A stretch of 64,000 bases of DNA, taken from NCBI GenBank assembly GCA_002734085.1, contig NVXV01000012.1, forward strand, positions 1-64,000, read 5' to 3'. The stretch is from Fluviicola sp. GTDB lineage: Bacteria > Bacteroidota > Bacteroidia > Flavobacteriales_D > Crocinitomicaceae. The notes below the pieces were generated by a model. The model was not told the origin of the DNA and made no database searches. It saw only the letters and a program-made list of their open reading frames with translations. Both the position numbers and the translations under genes were made by a program. Positions 33,796 to 42,272 of the stretch are shown here, piece by piece. Positions within the stretch are counted from its first letter, which is position 1. Every line of letters starts with the position of its first letter.

Positions 33796-33831
33796 AAACC
33801 GTCAGGCATTTTTGTTTGGCGGTTTTTTTTT
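33796..33831 (+). terminator. rho-independent terminator of rplI
   Basis: 9-bp stem AAACCGTCA (33796-33804) with TGGCGGTTT (33817-33825), one G-U pair, directly followed by an unbroken T run to 33831. Confidence 0.9.
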
Positions 33832-33839
33832 GTTTTAGA

Positions 33840-34260
33840 TTTTGGACATCTGCTGAAGTCTGTTTTATATAGGATTGAGTTTCAAAAGGTTTTTGACATG
33901 ATTTTTCTAATAAAAATACATGCCAAAAAGGTATGAGCTTGAGTCTACTAACCGTGGACTCTCGTCCACGGTTAATGACATGTCGCTCCTCTGGGGCTAT
34001 TAACATATATTGACTTGATTTAAAATAGTTTTACTAATACTGGAGGGACAAAAAAAAGTAAACTACTTTCACATAAGTATAGTTTGCGAGTAGTTGTAGC
34101 CTTGAAGGGGCTTAATATCAAAACATAGGGTTTCGACCTATGTTCTAGAAATACATCACGACATCCAAAGCCCTGAAAGGGCGACATAATTAAGTATTTA
34201 ACTCGGAGAGAAACCATTTTTATTCATCAAGACAAAGCGTCTTAAAATCTTAAGATCTCC
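33840..34260. repeat. REP-like palindrome cluster in a 507-bp gene-free gap
   Basis: Contains a perfect 10-bp stem AACCGTGGAC/GTCCACGGTT with a TCTC loop (33950-33973), AACATAGG/CCTATGTT (34122-34144), AGCC...GGCT (34098-34112) and GCCC-TGAAA-GGGC (34170-34182). Some modules are followed or preceded by a CGACAT motif. I recognise this style (CCCTTTCAGGGC, ATAGGG...CCTAT) from dispersed intergenic repeats of Bacteroidota. No real gene is seen; the short ORFs across it are by-products of the palindromes. Confidence 0.6.
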
Positions 34261-34281
34261 CCGTCTTAACATCTCCAAATA

Positions 34282-34749
34282 TCATGGCAACTTTGTAGGT
34301 ACTTTATTGACTCTATCATTCAACACCAAACTTCCAGCAACGGCAACATTTAAGGAAATTGACCCTGGTAACTGAACAAGTTTATGACACTGATCGAGTA
34401 CCTCTGGTGGTAAACCATTGTCTTCCGCTCCTAGAAGATAAATTGAACGGTAAGGGTGTTCAAATTCTTTAAGAGGAACAGCTCTTTCGTCGAGCTCTAC
34501 ACCCACAATTCTGCAATCGTAAGGGATATTCGCTTTAAAATCTTCAAATGTATCGTAATGAAAAAGCGGCATCCTCGCCCATGTTTTTAGTACGTCTGAA
34601 GTTTGTTTTTTATAGCTTTTTCCAATCGTAAAAATATAGGAGGCACCAAGAATATAAGCTGATCGCCAAAGTGTTCCAATATTATAATCTCTTTTATGCT
34701 GCATTATACCAATGCCACAATAATTCATGTACTCATCTTTGATCTTCAT
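34282..34749 (-). CDS. TrmH/SpoU-family RNA methyltransferase
   Basis: 155 residues. SPOUT-fold motifs: N-x-G-T-x-x-R (NIGTLWR near residue 23), YLLGAEDNGLPPEVL and SLNVAVAGSLVLND. Such short single-domain members 2'-O-methylate tRNA or rRNA riboses using SAM; the target cannot be told from sequence. The start could be the ATG at 34749 or the second Met (MNYCG). Flanked on its 3' side by the REP-like cluster. Confidence 0.88.
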   Translation of the reverse strand: MKIKDEYMNYCGIGIMQHKRDYNIGTLWRSAYILGASYIFTIGKSYKKQTSDVLKTWARMPLFHYDTFEDFKANIPYDCRIVGVELDERAVPLKEFEHPYRSIYLLGAEDNGLPPEVLDQCHKLVQLPGSISLNVAVAGSLVLNDRVNKVPTKLP

Positions 34750-34892
34750 AGCTCCCTAGAATCTTTGATATAAAAGTACGATTTCTTGGAGTTTAATACA
34801 GAAATTGATACTGGATTGGTTAATCCAGTATCAATAAAAGTAAAACTGTTCTTTATCTATTATTCTAAAAACTCAAAAGGCTTCATTCAAAT

Positions 34893-36164
34893 TTAAGGCT
34901 TTACCAACCTTGTGGACCATATCGTTTCAGCAGACCTCAACCTTACGATATAAGTACCACTTTTCAAATTCGAAATAGAAATATTTGTCGCATTACTTGA
35001 AATGGTTTTTACTCTTTTTCCATCAAGCGAATAAATGGCTATTTCAAATGGTTGATTATTCAAATCTGATGGAAGTTTAACCGTAATTTGATCTGTGGCT
35101 GGATTTGGATATAAGATAATTTCTTGCTCTACCTCTACTTCATTTTCATCCACCGATAATTGTCCTAAAGTAGTATTTGTTACAACATAACCACTATCTC
35201 CTACTCCCCAAACAACAGTGTCGCTGTAAGATGTCATGCAGTAAATAGGGTGATCCACATCCTGGATAGACCAAAAACCCGAATTATCCGACTCTAGAAT
35301 TACTCCATCACCAGTGGTAGTTGAGGTTCCTCCGCTATAAACAGTTCCAAATGGTGTAGAATATACATCATGGTACTTAGGGTAATGAAAAGTTGCCGAA
35401 TTATTATCTGTAGCCCAAGTAAGTCCTGCGTCCGTCGACCTTAAAAGTCCAAAGGATGCTGATTCACTTTCATATCCAGCGTAAGCTAAAGTGTCGTTTA
35501 CGATAGTTACAGATGTTAATGGTATATCATTTCCCAAACTAGAAGGTATTGTGTCCCACGTATCACCTGCATCAGTTGTTTTAAGCACCCTTCCTCCATT
35601 ACTTACAGCCAATCCTTGCTGCATAAAACTATTCAAGTTAAAATCAATATCTACGATAATATCATTACCTCCAGCGGGTGAATTTATAGTCACAGGAGAA
35701 GCACTTCCTGAAACAAATTTATCCATATTTTCTCCTTGAAAGCAGCCCGCTCCTCCAACGAATCCATAAGATGGACTTGTAAAATAGAGGCCATGATTGT
35801 AGCACAAACTACCTGAAGTGTTTAATTGTACCCATGTTGACCCTCCATCTTCCGTTTTATAAGTACCTGTATAAGGCCCTACTGTTGCAAAACCAATATC
35901 TTCAGTTACAAAATCCAATTCCATAAAGTTATAACCATTCGGTAAAAAGGATATTCCAGAAAAATTAACTTCTATCCATGTCACCCCACCATCCGTGGTT
36001 TTTAATAACAAGCTGTCTTCTCCACCAATATACCCTATAGTAGGCGATGGAAAATCAATAGTGTTTAATTTTTTAGTTGTAGGTGTTGAAACTTCTTGCC
36101 ATGTTGTTTGTGCCGTTACACTTATTGTAAACAAAATACTAATAACAAATAATATCTTTTTCAT
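34893..36164 (-). CDS. T9SS-secreted Ycf48/BNR-like beta-propeller protein
   Basis: 423 residues with a signal peptide (MKKILFVISILFTISVTAQ). Repeated blades carry the Asp-box-like TTDGGVTW, TEDGGSTW, TTDAGDTW and STDAGLTW motifs with GYIGG/GFVGG turns, typical of Ycf48/sialidase-like propellers. The C-terminus (YPNPATDQI ... STRLVKP) is a type A T9SS sorting domain. Likely exported to the surface; no catalytic residues are evident. Has a TAACTTTG -7 box 27 bases upstream. Confidence 0.88.
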   Translation of the reverse strand: MKKILFVISILFTISVTAQTTWQEVSTPTTKKLNTIDFPSPTIGYIGGEDSLLLKTTDGGVTWIEVNFSGISFLPNGYNFMELDFVTEDIGFATVGPYTGTYKTEDGGSTWVQLNTSGSLCYNHGLYFTSPSYGFVGGAGCFQGENMDKFVSGSASPVTINSPAGGNDIIVDIDFNLNSFMQQGLAVSNGGRVLKTTDAGDTWDTIPSSLGNDIPLTSVTIVNDTLAYAGYESESASFGLLRSTDAGLTWATDNNSATFHYPKYHDVYSTPFGTVYSGGTSTTTGDGVILESDNSGFWSIQDVDHPIYCMTSYSDTVVWGVGDSGYVVTNTTLGQLSVDENEVEVEQEIILYPNPATDQITVKLPSDLNNQPFEIAIYSLDGKRVKTISSNATNISISNLKSGTYIVRLRSAETIWSTRLVKP

Positions 36165-36190
36165 AATGTATAGTTTTAAAGTTTATACCA

Positions 36191-36198
36191 CAAAGTTA
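36191..36198 (-). promoter_or_regulatory. candidate -7 box (TAACTTTG)
   Basis: Perfect TAnnTTTG on the minus strand, 27 bases before the ATG at 36164; the -33 element is unclear. Confidence 0.5.
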
Positions 36199-36249
36199 GG
36201 CTACATGCTTAGATAAGTAAATGTAAAATTCCTCCTAATTCATGTACAA

Positions 36250-37071
36250 TTAGAAATCTGATGGTGATACACCAGTTTGATTTTTAAAGAATTTACTAAA
36301 ATGTCCCGGATCATCGAAGCTTAAGGAATAGGCTGTTTCCTTTGTTGAAATATTTGTACGAAGCAATCTTTTGGCTTCAAGAATAATTTGATTATAAATA
36401 ATCTGGCTGCAAGAATGACCTGATTTTGAACTTACGATTTCATTTAATTTCTTTTCAGAGATATTTAATTCGGCTGCGTAATCCTTAACTTTTTTCATTT
36501 CTCTGAAATTCTTTCTCAACGACCTTCTGAAATTTTGATATACATCTTGATTTTTAGAATTTGTAGAATGTATTGATGAAATACTTCTCATACAAAGAAT
36601 ACAAAGTAAAAAAAGATGATTTTTTAAGAACTCACCTTTCAATTCATTATCGGAATTAAAATCTTCCCAAATCAACTTTGCGGTTTGCGTAATTCGAGTG
36701 GCAGTGGCAGAATCAAAGTTGTAATATGGAGACATTTCCTCATTGTCAAAACATATCTGATCGAATAAAAAATCCATTATTGTATTGTTTCCTGAAGCGA
36801 TACTTTCATCAAAATGAATTACATACCCTCTGGATTTTGGACTCCTTTTCATTTGATGTACTTTTCCAGGAGCAACGATATGAATTGATCGTTCACGAAC
36901 AGGAAAAGAATCAAAATCAATCAAATGGTCTCCACCACCTTTTTCGAAAATGAACAATTCAAAATAATTATGCCTATGCAGTTCAGAGGTATTATAATGA
37001 AGTTGTTCTTCAAGTTCTGCAACTCGAATATTTTTTAATCGTGGAGATTGTAACTCATGAATTGGTATCAT
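36250..37071 (-). CDS. AraC-family transcriptional regulator
   Basis: 273 residues. N-terminal cupin-like effector domain (HRHNYFELFIFEKGGGDHLIDF, then APGKVHQM) and a C-terminal AraC-type double helix-turn-helix (about 190-273) with NISEKKLNEIV, ILEAKRLLRT and the signature FDDPGHFSKFFKNQTGVSPSDF. The protein stops right after that signature, without the usual short tail. Target genes unknown. Its neighbours (a T9SS protein and a HEAT-like gene) give no clear regulon. Confidence 0.93.
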   Translation of the reverse strand: MIPIHELQSPRLKNIRVAELEEQLHYNTSELHRHNYFELFIFEKGGGDHLIDFDSFPVRERSIHIVAPGKVHQMKRSPKSRGYVIHFDESIASGNNTIMDFLFDQICFDNEEMSPYYNFDSATATRITQTAKLIWEDFNSDNELKGEFLKNHLFLLCILCMRSISSIHSTNSKNQDVYQNFRRSLRKNFREMKKVKDYAAELNISEKKLNEIVSSKSGHSCSQIIYNQIILEAKRLLRTNISTKETAYSLSFDDPGHFSKFFKNQTGVSPSDF

Positions 37072-37166
37072 ATATTCAAAACGTCAAATAGTTATAATTG
37101 GATGCATCAACTAATTTACATTTTTTTTATAGTATGATTTCTATAAATACATAAACACTTATAAAC

Positions 37167-37198
37167 TATGGCTCTCCACAATTAATTCTGTATCTTTG
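37167..37198 (+). promoter_or_regulatory. promoter of the HEAT-like gene
   Basis: TATCTTTG at 37191-37198, a perfect -7 box, with TATG 20 bases further upstream (37167-37170). It lies 24 bases before the ATG at 37223 and inside the longer reading frame from 37196, which argues for the downstream start. Confidence 0.65.
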
Positions 37199-37222
37199 CG
37201 GTCTCTTAAAAATAATAGCGGT

Positions 37223-37792
37223 ATGGCAACATCGGAGAAAGAAAGAAAAGCAAAAATGAATGCACTCATTACAGATTTGAGATCTGGAGAAGAGAAAAAA
37301 ATTCTTACTGCTTTGAAAGGTCTGCAAGTGAATGGTGATGACGAAGCCATTCTTCCTATTCTTGAAGTTTGGAATGATGGCGTTTCTGAAAAGGCGGAAG
37401 CTGAGATCATCACATTTTTAAGTGATATCAAATCAACAACAAGCGTTGATCCTATTATGGATGTTTTACTTGATAACAACTTCAAAGACATTCACCATGC
37501 GCTTCTTACAACGATCTGGAATAGTAAAGTCGATTATTCTGAATATCTCGTAGACTTTGTTACGCTCGCAACGCAGTACGATTTCATGATAGCATTAGAA
37601 TGTCTTACTATTATTGAGAACTTAGATGGACCTTTCCAAGAACACCATTTCTTAGATGCTGAAATCATTCTTCGTGAATTCGCAGAAAAAGTGCAGCATA
37701 AAAAAGAAGACTTTGATGAGCGAAAGGTAAAGTTAGTTTCTGAAATTGGAAACACTTTAAAAGGAATGGAAAATGAAAATGTAGATTTTTAG
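37223..37792 (+). CDS. HEAT-repeat-like helical protein
   Basis: 189 residues from the ATG at 37223 (MATSEKERKAK). The alternative start at 37196 overlaps the promoter box. The sequence is all-helical with paired-helix units (GLQVNGDDEAILPILEVWND, SVDPIMDVLLDN, FVTLATQYDFMIALECLTIIENL), typical of HEAT/ARM-like scaffolds. No signal peptide. A protein-binding role is likely, the partner unknown. Followed by long imperfect hairpins. Confidence 0.8.
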   Translation: MATSEKERKAKMNALITDLRSGEEKKILTALKGLQVNGDDEAILPILEVWNDGVSEKAEAEIITFLSDIKSTTSVDPIMDVLLDNNFKDIHHALLTTIWNSKVDYSEYLVDFVTLATQYDFMIALECLTIIENLDGPFQEHHFLDAEIILREFAEKVQHKKEDFDERKVKLVSEIGNTLKGMENENVDF

Positions 37793-37807
37793 ATCACCCC
37801 TCTTTTG

Positions 37808-37930
37808 CCTTTGAGGATTATACCACGTATAATTGTCCTCAAAGGAATATACCACGCTATCCCTTTCGTTTAAATTAGATTTCTCCCAAAATCCTCGAAG
37901 GACGAATATTCGATGTAGAATCCTTCAAGG
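37808..37930. repeat. two long imperfect hairpins
   Basis: CCTTTGAGGA (37808-37817) pairs perfectly with TCCTCAAAGG (37836-37845), with an inner TTATAC/GTATAA. A second, related hairpin uses CCTCGAAGG (from about 37893) and CCTTCAAGG (to 37930), and includes the palindrome CGAATATTCG (37903-37912). They occupy the gap after the HEAT-like gene and may terminate it. Confidence 0.6.
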
Positions 37931-38011
37931 CATTACTGTTTTTAATCCCGTGGAAGTAAAAGAAATTTTCAAACCATTTAATAAATATGGAATCTTTTTT
38001 TACCTAAAGTC

Positions 38012-38893
38012 TTAAAAATAATAAAATCTGTATCGATTCCGTTTATGATTAAATTCATCTAGTATCTGACGAGCTGTAATTTCATCAATCCTAAAGTTCT
38101 CAATAATCAACTCCGTTTCCTTTTTACCTTTATCATCTAAATAAATGTTTTCTAGAGTAAGATATTGATGTGTTTCACCTTTAATATAATATACATGCAC
38201 TTTTCCGATTCTAAGTATTGCACTTTTTTCGAGACTTTTAATAGCTTCAACAGGACTGTTTTCCAATTTAGGAAGAAATGAATTAACCGAAGGAATAGAT
38301 TCGAAATCAGTATTCAACGTAAATTTTGGATACCATTTTTTATTTAGTTCAGAGTATGGTTCGAGATTACTTTTTGACACCAACAATATTGACGCTCCGA
38401 AAATTATTGCTGCTTCAATAATCCAAACTATTGTGAGTACTATCCCGTTTACTACAAAACCGCCGAACATAGCCCACAAACCAATGGTGTTAATCTCTGA
38501 AATGACACCAAAAAACCAAGAGGGAGAAAGAATCAGATTTAACTTTGGAATATACTCTCCAAAAGAGACATACCCTTCTTGGTAAGCCAGAAGAATATAA
38601 GCTACCCAATGAAAATAATAAACCAACAATCCAAACAAAATGGTCAAGGCATAACGACTCATTTTATTCCGATTGTGTGTTAACCTGAATAATAACCTAC
38701 TAATTAATCCAATCGCTATTCCTAAAGCAACAGTGATTAATACGTTGAAATAGATTATGGGAATGAAGTAAATAAATAAGGAATAAAAATACCCCAATCC
38801 TGCAGCAATAAAAAGAATCACAACAAAAGCTCCAATTAATCCTAGCGTATTATAATTTCCTGACTCTTGATAGTGGAGGTTGTTAGATCTCAT
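38012..38893 (-). CDS. multi-pass membrane protein, unknown function
   Basis: 293 residues. About four to six hydrophobic helices lie between residues 15 and 170 (for example LGLIGAFVVILFIAAGLGYF, VLITVALGIAIGLISRLLF and IVLTIVWIIEAAIIFGASIL), followed by a soluble C-terminal domain of about 110 residues. No family recognised. Lies 100 bases downstream of the deoxynucleoside kinase on the same strand. Confidence 0.75.
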   Translation of the reverse strand: MRSNNLHYQESGNYNTLGLIGAFVVILFIAAGLGYFYSLFIYFIPIIYFNVLITVALGIAIGLISRLLFRLTHNRNKMSRYALTILFGLLVYYFHWVAYILLAYQEGYVSFGEYIPKLNLILSPSWFFGVISEINTIGLWAMFGGFVVNGIVLTIVWIIEAAIIFGASILLVSKSNLEPYSELNKKWYPKFTLNTDFESIPSVNSFLPKLENSPVEAIKSLEKSAILRIGKVHVYYIKGETHQYLTLENIYLDDKGKKETELIIENFRIDEITARQILDEFNHKRNRYRFYYF

Positions 38894-38993
38894 GCTCTTT
38901 AAAGTTAATGTCTCTTGAATATCTTAATTGGGTTACTCAAATTTGACAATTTTAAATCTTGACAAAACATTCTATTAAGAAGGTCTCAATCAA

Positions 38994-39608
38994 TTAAAAC
39001 AAACCATTAATTTCAGCATCAATAGAAGAAATAATTTCCCCTAAATCCTCTGGTTTGTTGTGGTAATTGTTATTGTCAACATCTATGATAAGTAGTTTTC
39101 CTTTATCATAAGTACTAATCCAGGCTTCATAACGCTCGTTCAAACGCTTTAAATAATCCAAACGGATGCTTTCTTCATAATTACGACCTCTTTCCTGAAT
39201 TTGATTTACAAGTGTCGGAACACTTGCTCTTAGATAAATCAATAAATCTGGAGGAGAAACGAAAGACTCTATCAAGTTGAAAAGCGAAAAGTAATTTTCA
39301 AAATCTCTAGTTGTCATCAAGCCCATAGAATGTAGATTCGGAGCAAAAATGAACGCATCTTCATAAATAGTCCTGTCTTGGATAACCGTTTTTTCAGTTT
39401 GTTGAATTTCTTGAATTTGAGCAATTCGACTATTCAAATAATAAATTTGAAGGTTGAAGGACCAACGCTGCATATCTTCATAGAAATCATTCAGGTAAGG
39501 ATTCTGTTCAACATCCTCAAAATGAGTCTCCCAACCGAAATGTTTTGCTAACAATTCTGTTAACGTTGTTTTACCTGATCCAATGTTACCTGCTACTGCA
39601 ATATGCAT
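38994..39608 (-). CDS. deoxynucleoside kinase family protein
   Basis: 204 residues. P-loop GNIGSGKT (7-14), the ERS/DRT-type motif DRTIYEDAFIF and an arginine-rich lid (QERGRNYEE) identify the dNK/dGK/dCK family. It phosphorylates deoxynucleosides for salvage; base specificity is not deducible here. It sits downstream of the GH3-family gene pair, 58 bases from the coupled exported protein. Confidence 0.93.
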   Translation of the reverse strand: MHIAVAGNIGSGKTTLTELLAKHFGWETHFEDVEQNPYLNDFYEDMQRWSFNLQIYYLNSRIAQIQEIQQTEKTVIQDRTIYEDAFIFAPNLHSMGLMTTRDFENYFSLFNLIESFVSPPDLLIYLRASVPTLVNQIQERGRNYEESIRLDYLKRLNERYEAWISTYDKGKLLIIDVDNNNYHNKPEDLGEIISSIDAEINGLF

Positions 39609-39666
39609 AATTCAAAAATATTTGGGATGACTAAAATACAAATATTGTTTGAATCTCGACATTCTA

Positions 39667-40467
39667 TTATTGATTTAAAAAATATTTTTTAATTCCGCTT
39701 GAGTTCTTAAAAAAAACATAGTTCTCAAATATTCTAAATTCAGTAATGTCTTTCATTGGTAAAGCAATACTAATTCTATTCAATGTTTTCAAATTCAATC
39801 GAATCATTTTTCCTTCTTCAATGAAATAGAGAAAATCTTTAGAAGTGTGAATGGCCTCCATTTTTTTATCATCAATAAATCGTAAAAGAGTGCCGTAATA
39901 ATCAAAGATATAAGTTCCTATTCCTTTGTAAAATAAAATAAGTTGATTATGACTTTCGAAAAAACTAGTTGGTTCAGATCCACCCGTTATGGCGGCCAAA
40001 TTATTAATCTCCGTTTTATTTCCCAAACTGTTATCAAACAGAATAAGCTTAGAGTTGTCTGCATCATACACCCAGTAACGATTAGTTTGACTTGAGTAAC
40101 ATACATCGGTAGCATAAGAAATATCTTCTTCGGACAATTCCATTATTCCCTCTTGAAATGTTAGCGTATTATCAATGAATCCAACCAACTGTTGGTCTTT
40201 GGAAAACACCAGTGATTTTAAAGAATGTCGAGCATCAATTTTTGATATTTCACCGAATCGCTTATTGCTTTGAGAAAATTGAATACTAAAAGACGTATCC
40301 AGTTTAATTAAAACGTCCCTTTTGGAAATAATTACCTTACCCATGGGGTCGACATCCCAAGCAATAATATCATCATTGTTATAAGAATGCATTAGGGTCC
40401 ATTGCGATTGCGTCCAACCTAAGTTGATTGTAAAAAAAACAAATAGTAAAGTAAAAATCTTTTTCAT
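39667..40467 (-). CDS. exported propeller-like protein coupled to the GH3 gene
   Basis: 266 residues, signal peptide MKKIFTLLFVFFTINLGWTQ. The mature part has regularly spaced beta-strand blocks (WDVDPMGKVII, LVGFIDNTLTF, YWVYDADNSKLILFD, IFDYYGTLLRFID), suggesting a small beta-propeller, but no named family is recognised. Its ATG overlaps the stop of the GH3-family gene (TAATG), so translation is coupled. Confidence 0.72.
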   Translation of the reverse strand: MKKIFTLLFVFFTINLGWTQSQWTLMHSYNNDDIIAWDVDPMGKVIISKRDVLIKLDTSFSIQFSQSNKRFGEISKIDARHSLKSLVFSKDQQLVGFIDNTLTFQEGIMELSEEDISYATDVCYSSQTNRYWVYDADNSKLILFDNSLGNKTEINNLAAITGGSEPTSFFESHNQLILFYKGIGTYIFDYYGTLLRFIDDKKMEAIHTSKDFLYFIEEGKMIRLNLKTLNRISIALPMKDITEFRIFENYVFFKNSSGIKKYFLNQ

Positions 40468-42002
40468 TACAAGGCTTTCTTATCAAGAAGTATACCTTTT
40501 TCGACGTTTAGAACATCTTCAAGAATAGTTCTATCGTTTGATAATCTTGGTACTTTATGTTGACCGCCAAGTTTTCCTTTTGATTTTAGCCAGTCATCGA
40601 ATAAACCTTCACGAACAAAATGAATTTTAGGAACGTTCAAAGTAAGGTTGTTTGTTCTTTTCGCATCATAATCAGAGTTAATTGTTCTGAGCGTTTCGTC
40701 CAATACTCTCTTAAATTTTTCTTCATCATTCGGTCGCTCATAAAACTCTATTAACCATTGGTGACCACCGTGTTTACCTTCCTCCATAAAAATTGGACAA
40801 GCCGTATAATCTTTTAGAGATGCATCTGTTTGTAAACAAGCCTGTTTTACGGCGTAATCAGCATTTTCTACAATCACTTCTTCGCCAAAAACATTAATAA
40901 AATGTTTTGTTCGACCAGAAACCTTTACACGATATGGATCAGTGCTTGTAAACTTAACAGTATCTCCTATAATGTATCTCCACAACCCACCATTAGTCGA
41001 AATAACCATAGCGTAATTTTTATCAAGTTCAACATCTTTTAATCCTACCACTGTTTTTGAATCTGTCCCCTCATATTCACTCATCGGAATGAATTCAAAG
41101 AAGATTCCGTAATCTAGCATCAATAGTAAGTCTCCATCAAGTTTATCTTGTATTCCGAAAAACCCCTCAGAAGCGTTATATGACTCGATATAATGCATAT
41201 CATCATGAGGAATTATTCTTTTAAACTCTTCTTCATAAGGTTTAAAGCTCACTCCTCCATGCATAAAAAGTTCAAGATTTGGCCAAACCTCACGTATGTC
41301 TTTTTTACCCGTAATTTCTAAGATTCGATTAAACAAAACAAGAGTCCAACTAGGTACTCCTGATATACTAGAAACATCTTCTTCAATTGTGCCTCTGGCC
41401 AGTTTTTCTATTTTCTGCTCCCACTCACTCATTAGTGCAATTTCTCGTGAAGGAGTTCTTTTAATTTCAGCCCACCAAGGTAAATTTTTAAGAATTATTG
41501 CAGATAAATCTCCAGAGTAACTGTCTGAGCGCAACTGGTTATGTGTTGCTGTTCCTCCAACAACTAAATGTTTTCCTTTATAAAGTTTTGTGTTTGGAAA
41601 ATGTGAATAATATATAGCCAACAAATCCTTTCCTCCTTTATAATGACAATCTTCTAAAGAATCTTTTGTTACTGGAATAAACTTACTTCGATCTGAAGTA
41701 GTACCTGACGATTTTGCAAACCATTTCGTCTCTCCAGGCCATAATACATCAGGTTCTCCTTCAACTGCCAAATCCACCCAAGACTTTACATCATTATAGT
41801 CTTGAAGCGGTACTTTTGACTGAAAATCCTCATATGAACTTATTTTTTCGAAATTATACTTTTTACCGAAAGTAGTATCTTTACCCTGTTGAATTAATCG
41901 TTCAAACCATTCTTCCTGTACTTCAATAGGGTACTTCCGGAACAATTCAATTTGATGAATCCTTTTCTTTATTAACCAACCAAAAATCGTATTAAAGGGC
42001 AT
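40467..42002 (-). CDS. GH3 auxin-responsive promoter-family acyl-amide synthetase
   Basis: 511 residues. The ATP-binding motif SSGTTSDRSKFIPVT (near 98-112), the central YNASEGFFGIQ and the GLWRYIIGDTVKF motif match the GH3 family of acyl-adenylate amide synthetases. Plant members conjugate amino acids to hormones; bacterial substrates are largely unknown. No signal peptide, so cytosolic. The coupled downstream gene encodes an exported protein, which is odd for a cytosolic ligase. Confidence 0.93.
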   Translation of the reverse strand: MPFNTIFGWLIKKRIHQIELFRKYPIEVQEEWFERLIQQGKDTTFGKKYNFEKISSYEDFQSKVPLQDYNDVKSWVDLAVEGEPDVLWPGETKWFAKSSGTTSDRSKFIPVTKDSLEDCHYKGGKDLLAIYYSHFPNTKLYKGKHLVVGGTATHNQLRSDSYSGDLSAIILKNLPWWAEIKRTPSREIALMSEWEQKIEKLARGTIEEDVSSISGVPSWTLVLFNRILEITGKKDIREVWPNLELFMHGGVSFKPYEEEFKRIIPHDDMHYIESYNASEGFFGIQDKLDGDLLLMLDYGIFFEFIPMSEYEGTDSKTVVGLKDVELDKNYAMVISTNGGLWRYIIGDTVKFTSTDPYRVKVSGRTKHFINVFGEEVIVENADYAVKQACLQTDASLKDYTACPIFMEEGKHGGHQWLIEFYERPNDEEKFKRVLDETLRTINSDYDAKRTNNLTLNVPKIHFVREGLFDDWLKSKGKLGGQHKVPRLSNDRTILEDVLNVEKGILLDKKAL

Positions 42003-42139
42003 ATTTAATGCATATTTGAACCATGAAGATACAAAAAGAGACTAACAAAAAATAGGTTTTATAAATAATTTCCAACCATTTCAATAAACATAACGTCTTT
42101 ATAGTAGATTTCTGGTTAGGTTTATTATTGGTTTACAGC

Positions 42140-42171
42140 AAAACGGTTACATTTTCGGATGTAGCCGTTTT
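42140..42171. other. 13-bp hairpin upstream of the NfeD-flotillin operon
   Basis: AAAACGGTTACAT (42140-42152) pairs with ATGTAGCCGTTTT (42159-42171), with one mismatch near the middle and a 6-nt loop (TTTCGG). A GTTATTT tail follows on the plus strand. No gene ends here on the plus strand, so it may be a leader element or a terminator of unseen RNA. Confidence 0.5.
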
Positions 42172-42272
42172 GTTATTTACCTAAAAAATAAATTTGGTAC
42201 TATTTTCAAAATAATTCATGTGAACTAAAATATATTTATGTAAATTCACACACGTATTTTTCTTGAAGTATT

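Noticed and set aside
33794-34217. Two short minus-strand frames (70 and 65 residues) in the gap after rplI
   Set aside because: They run through the terminator and the palindrome cluster; their composition reflects the repeats, not a protein family.
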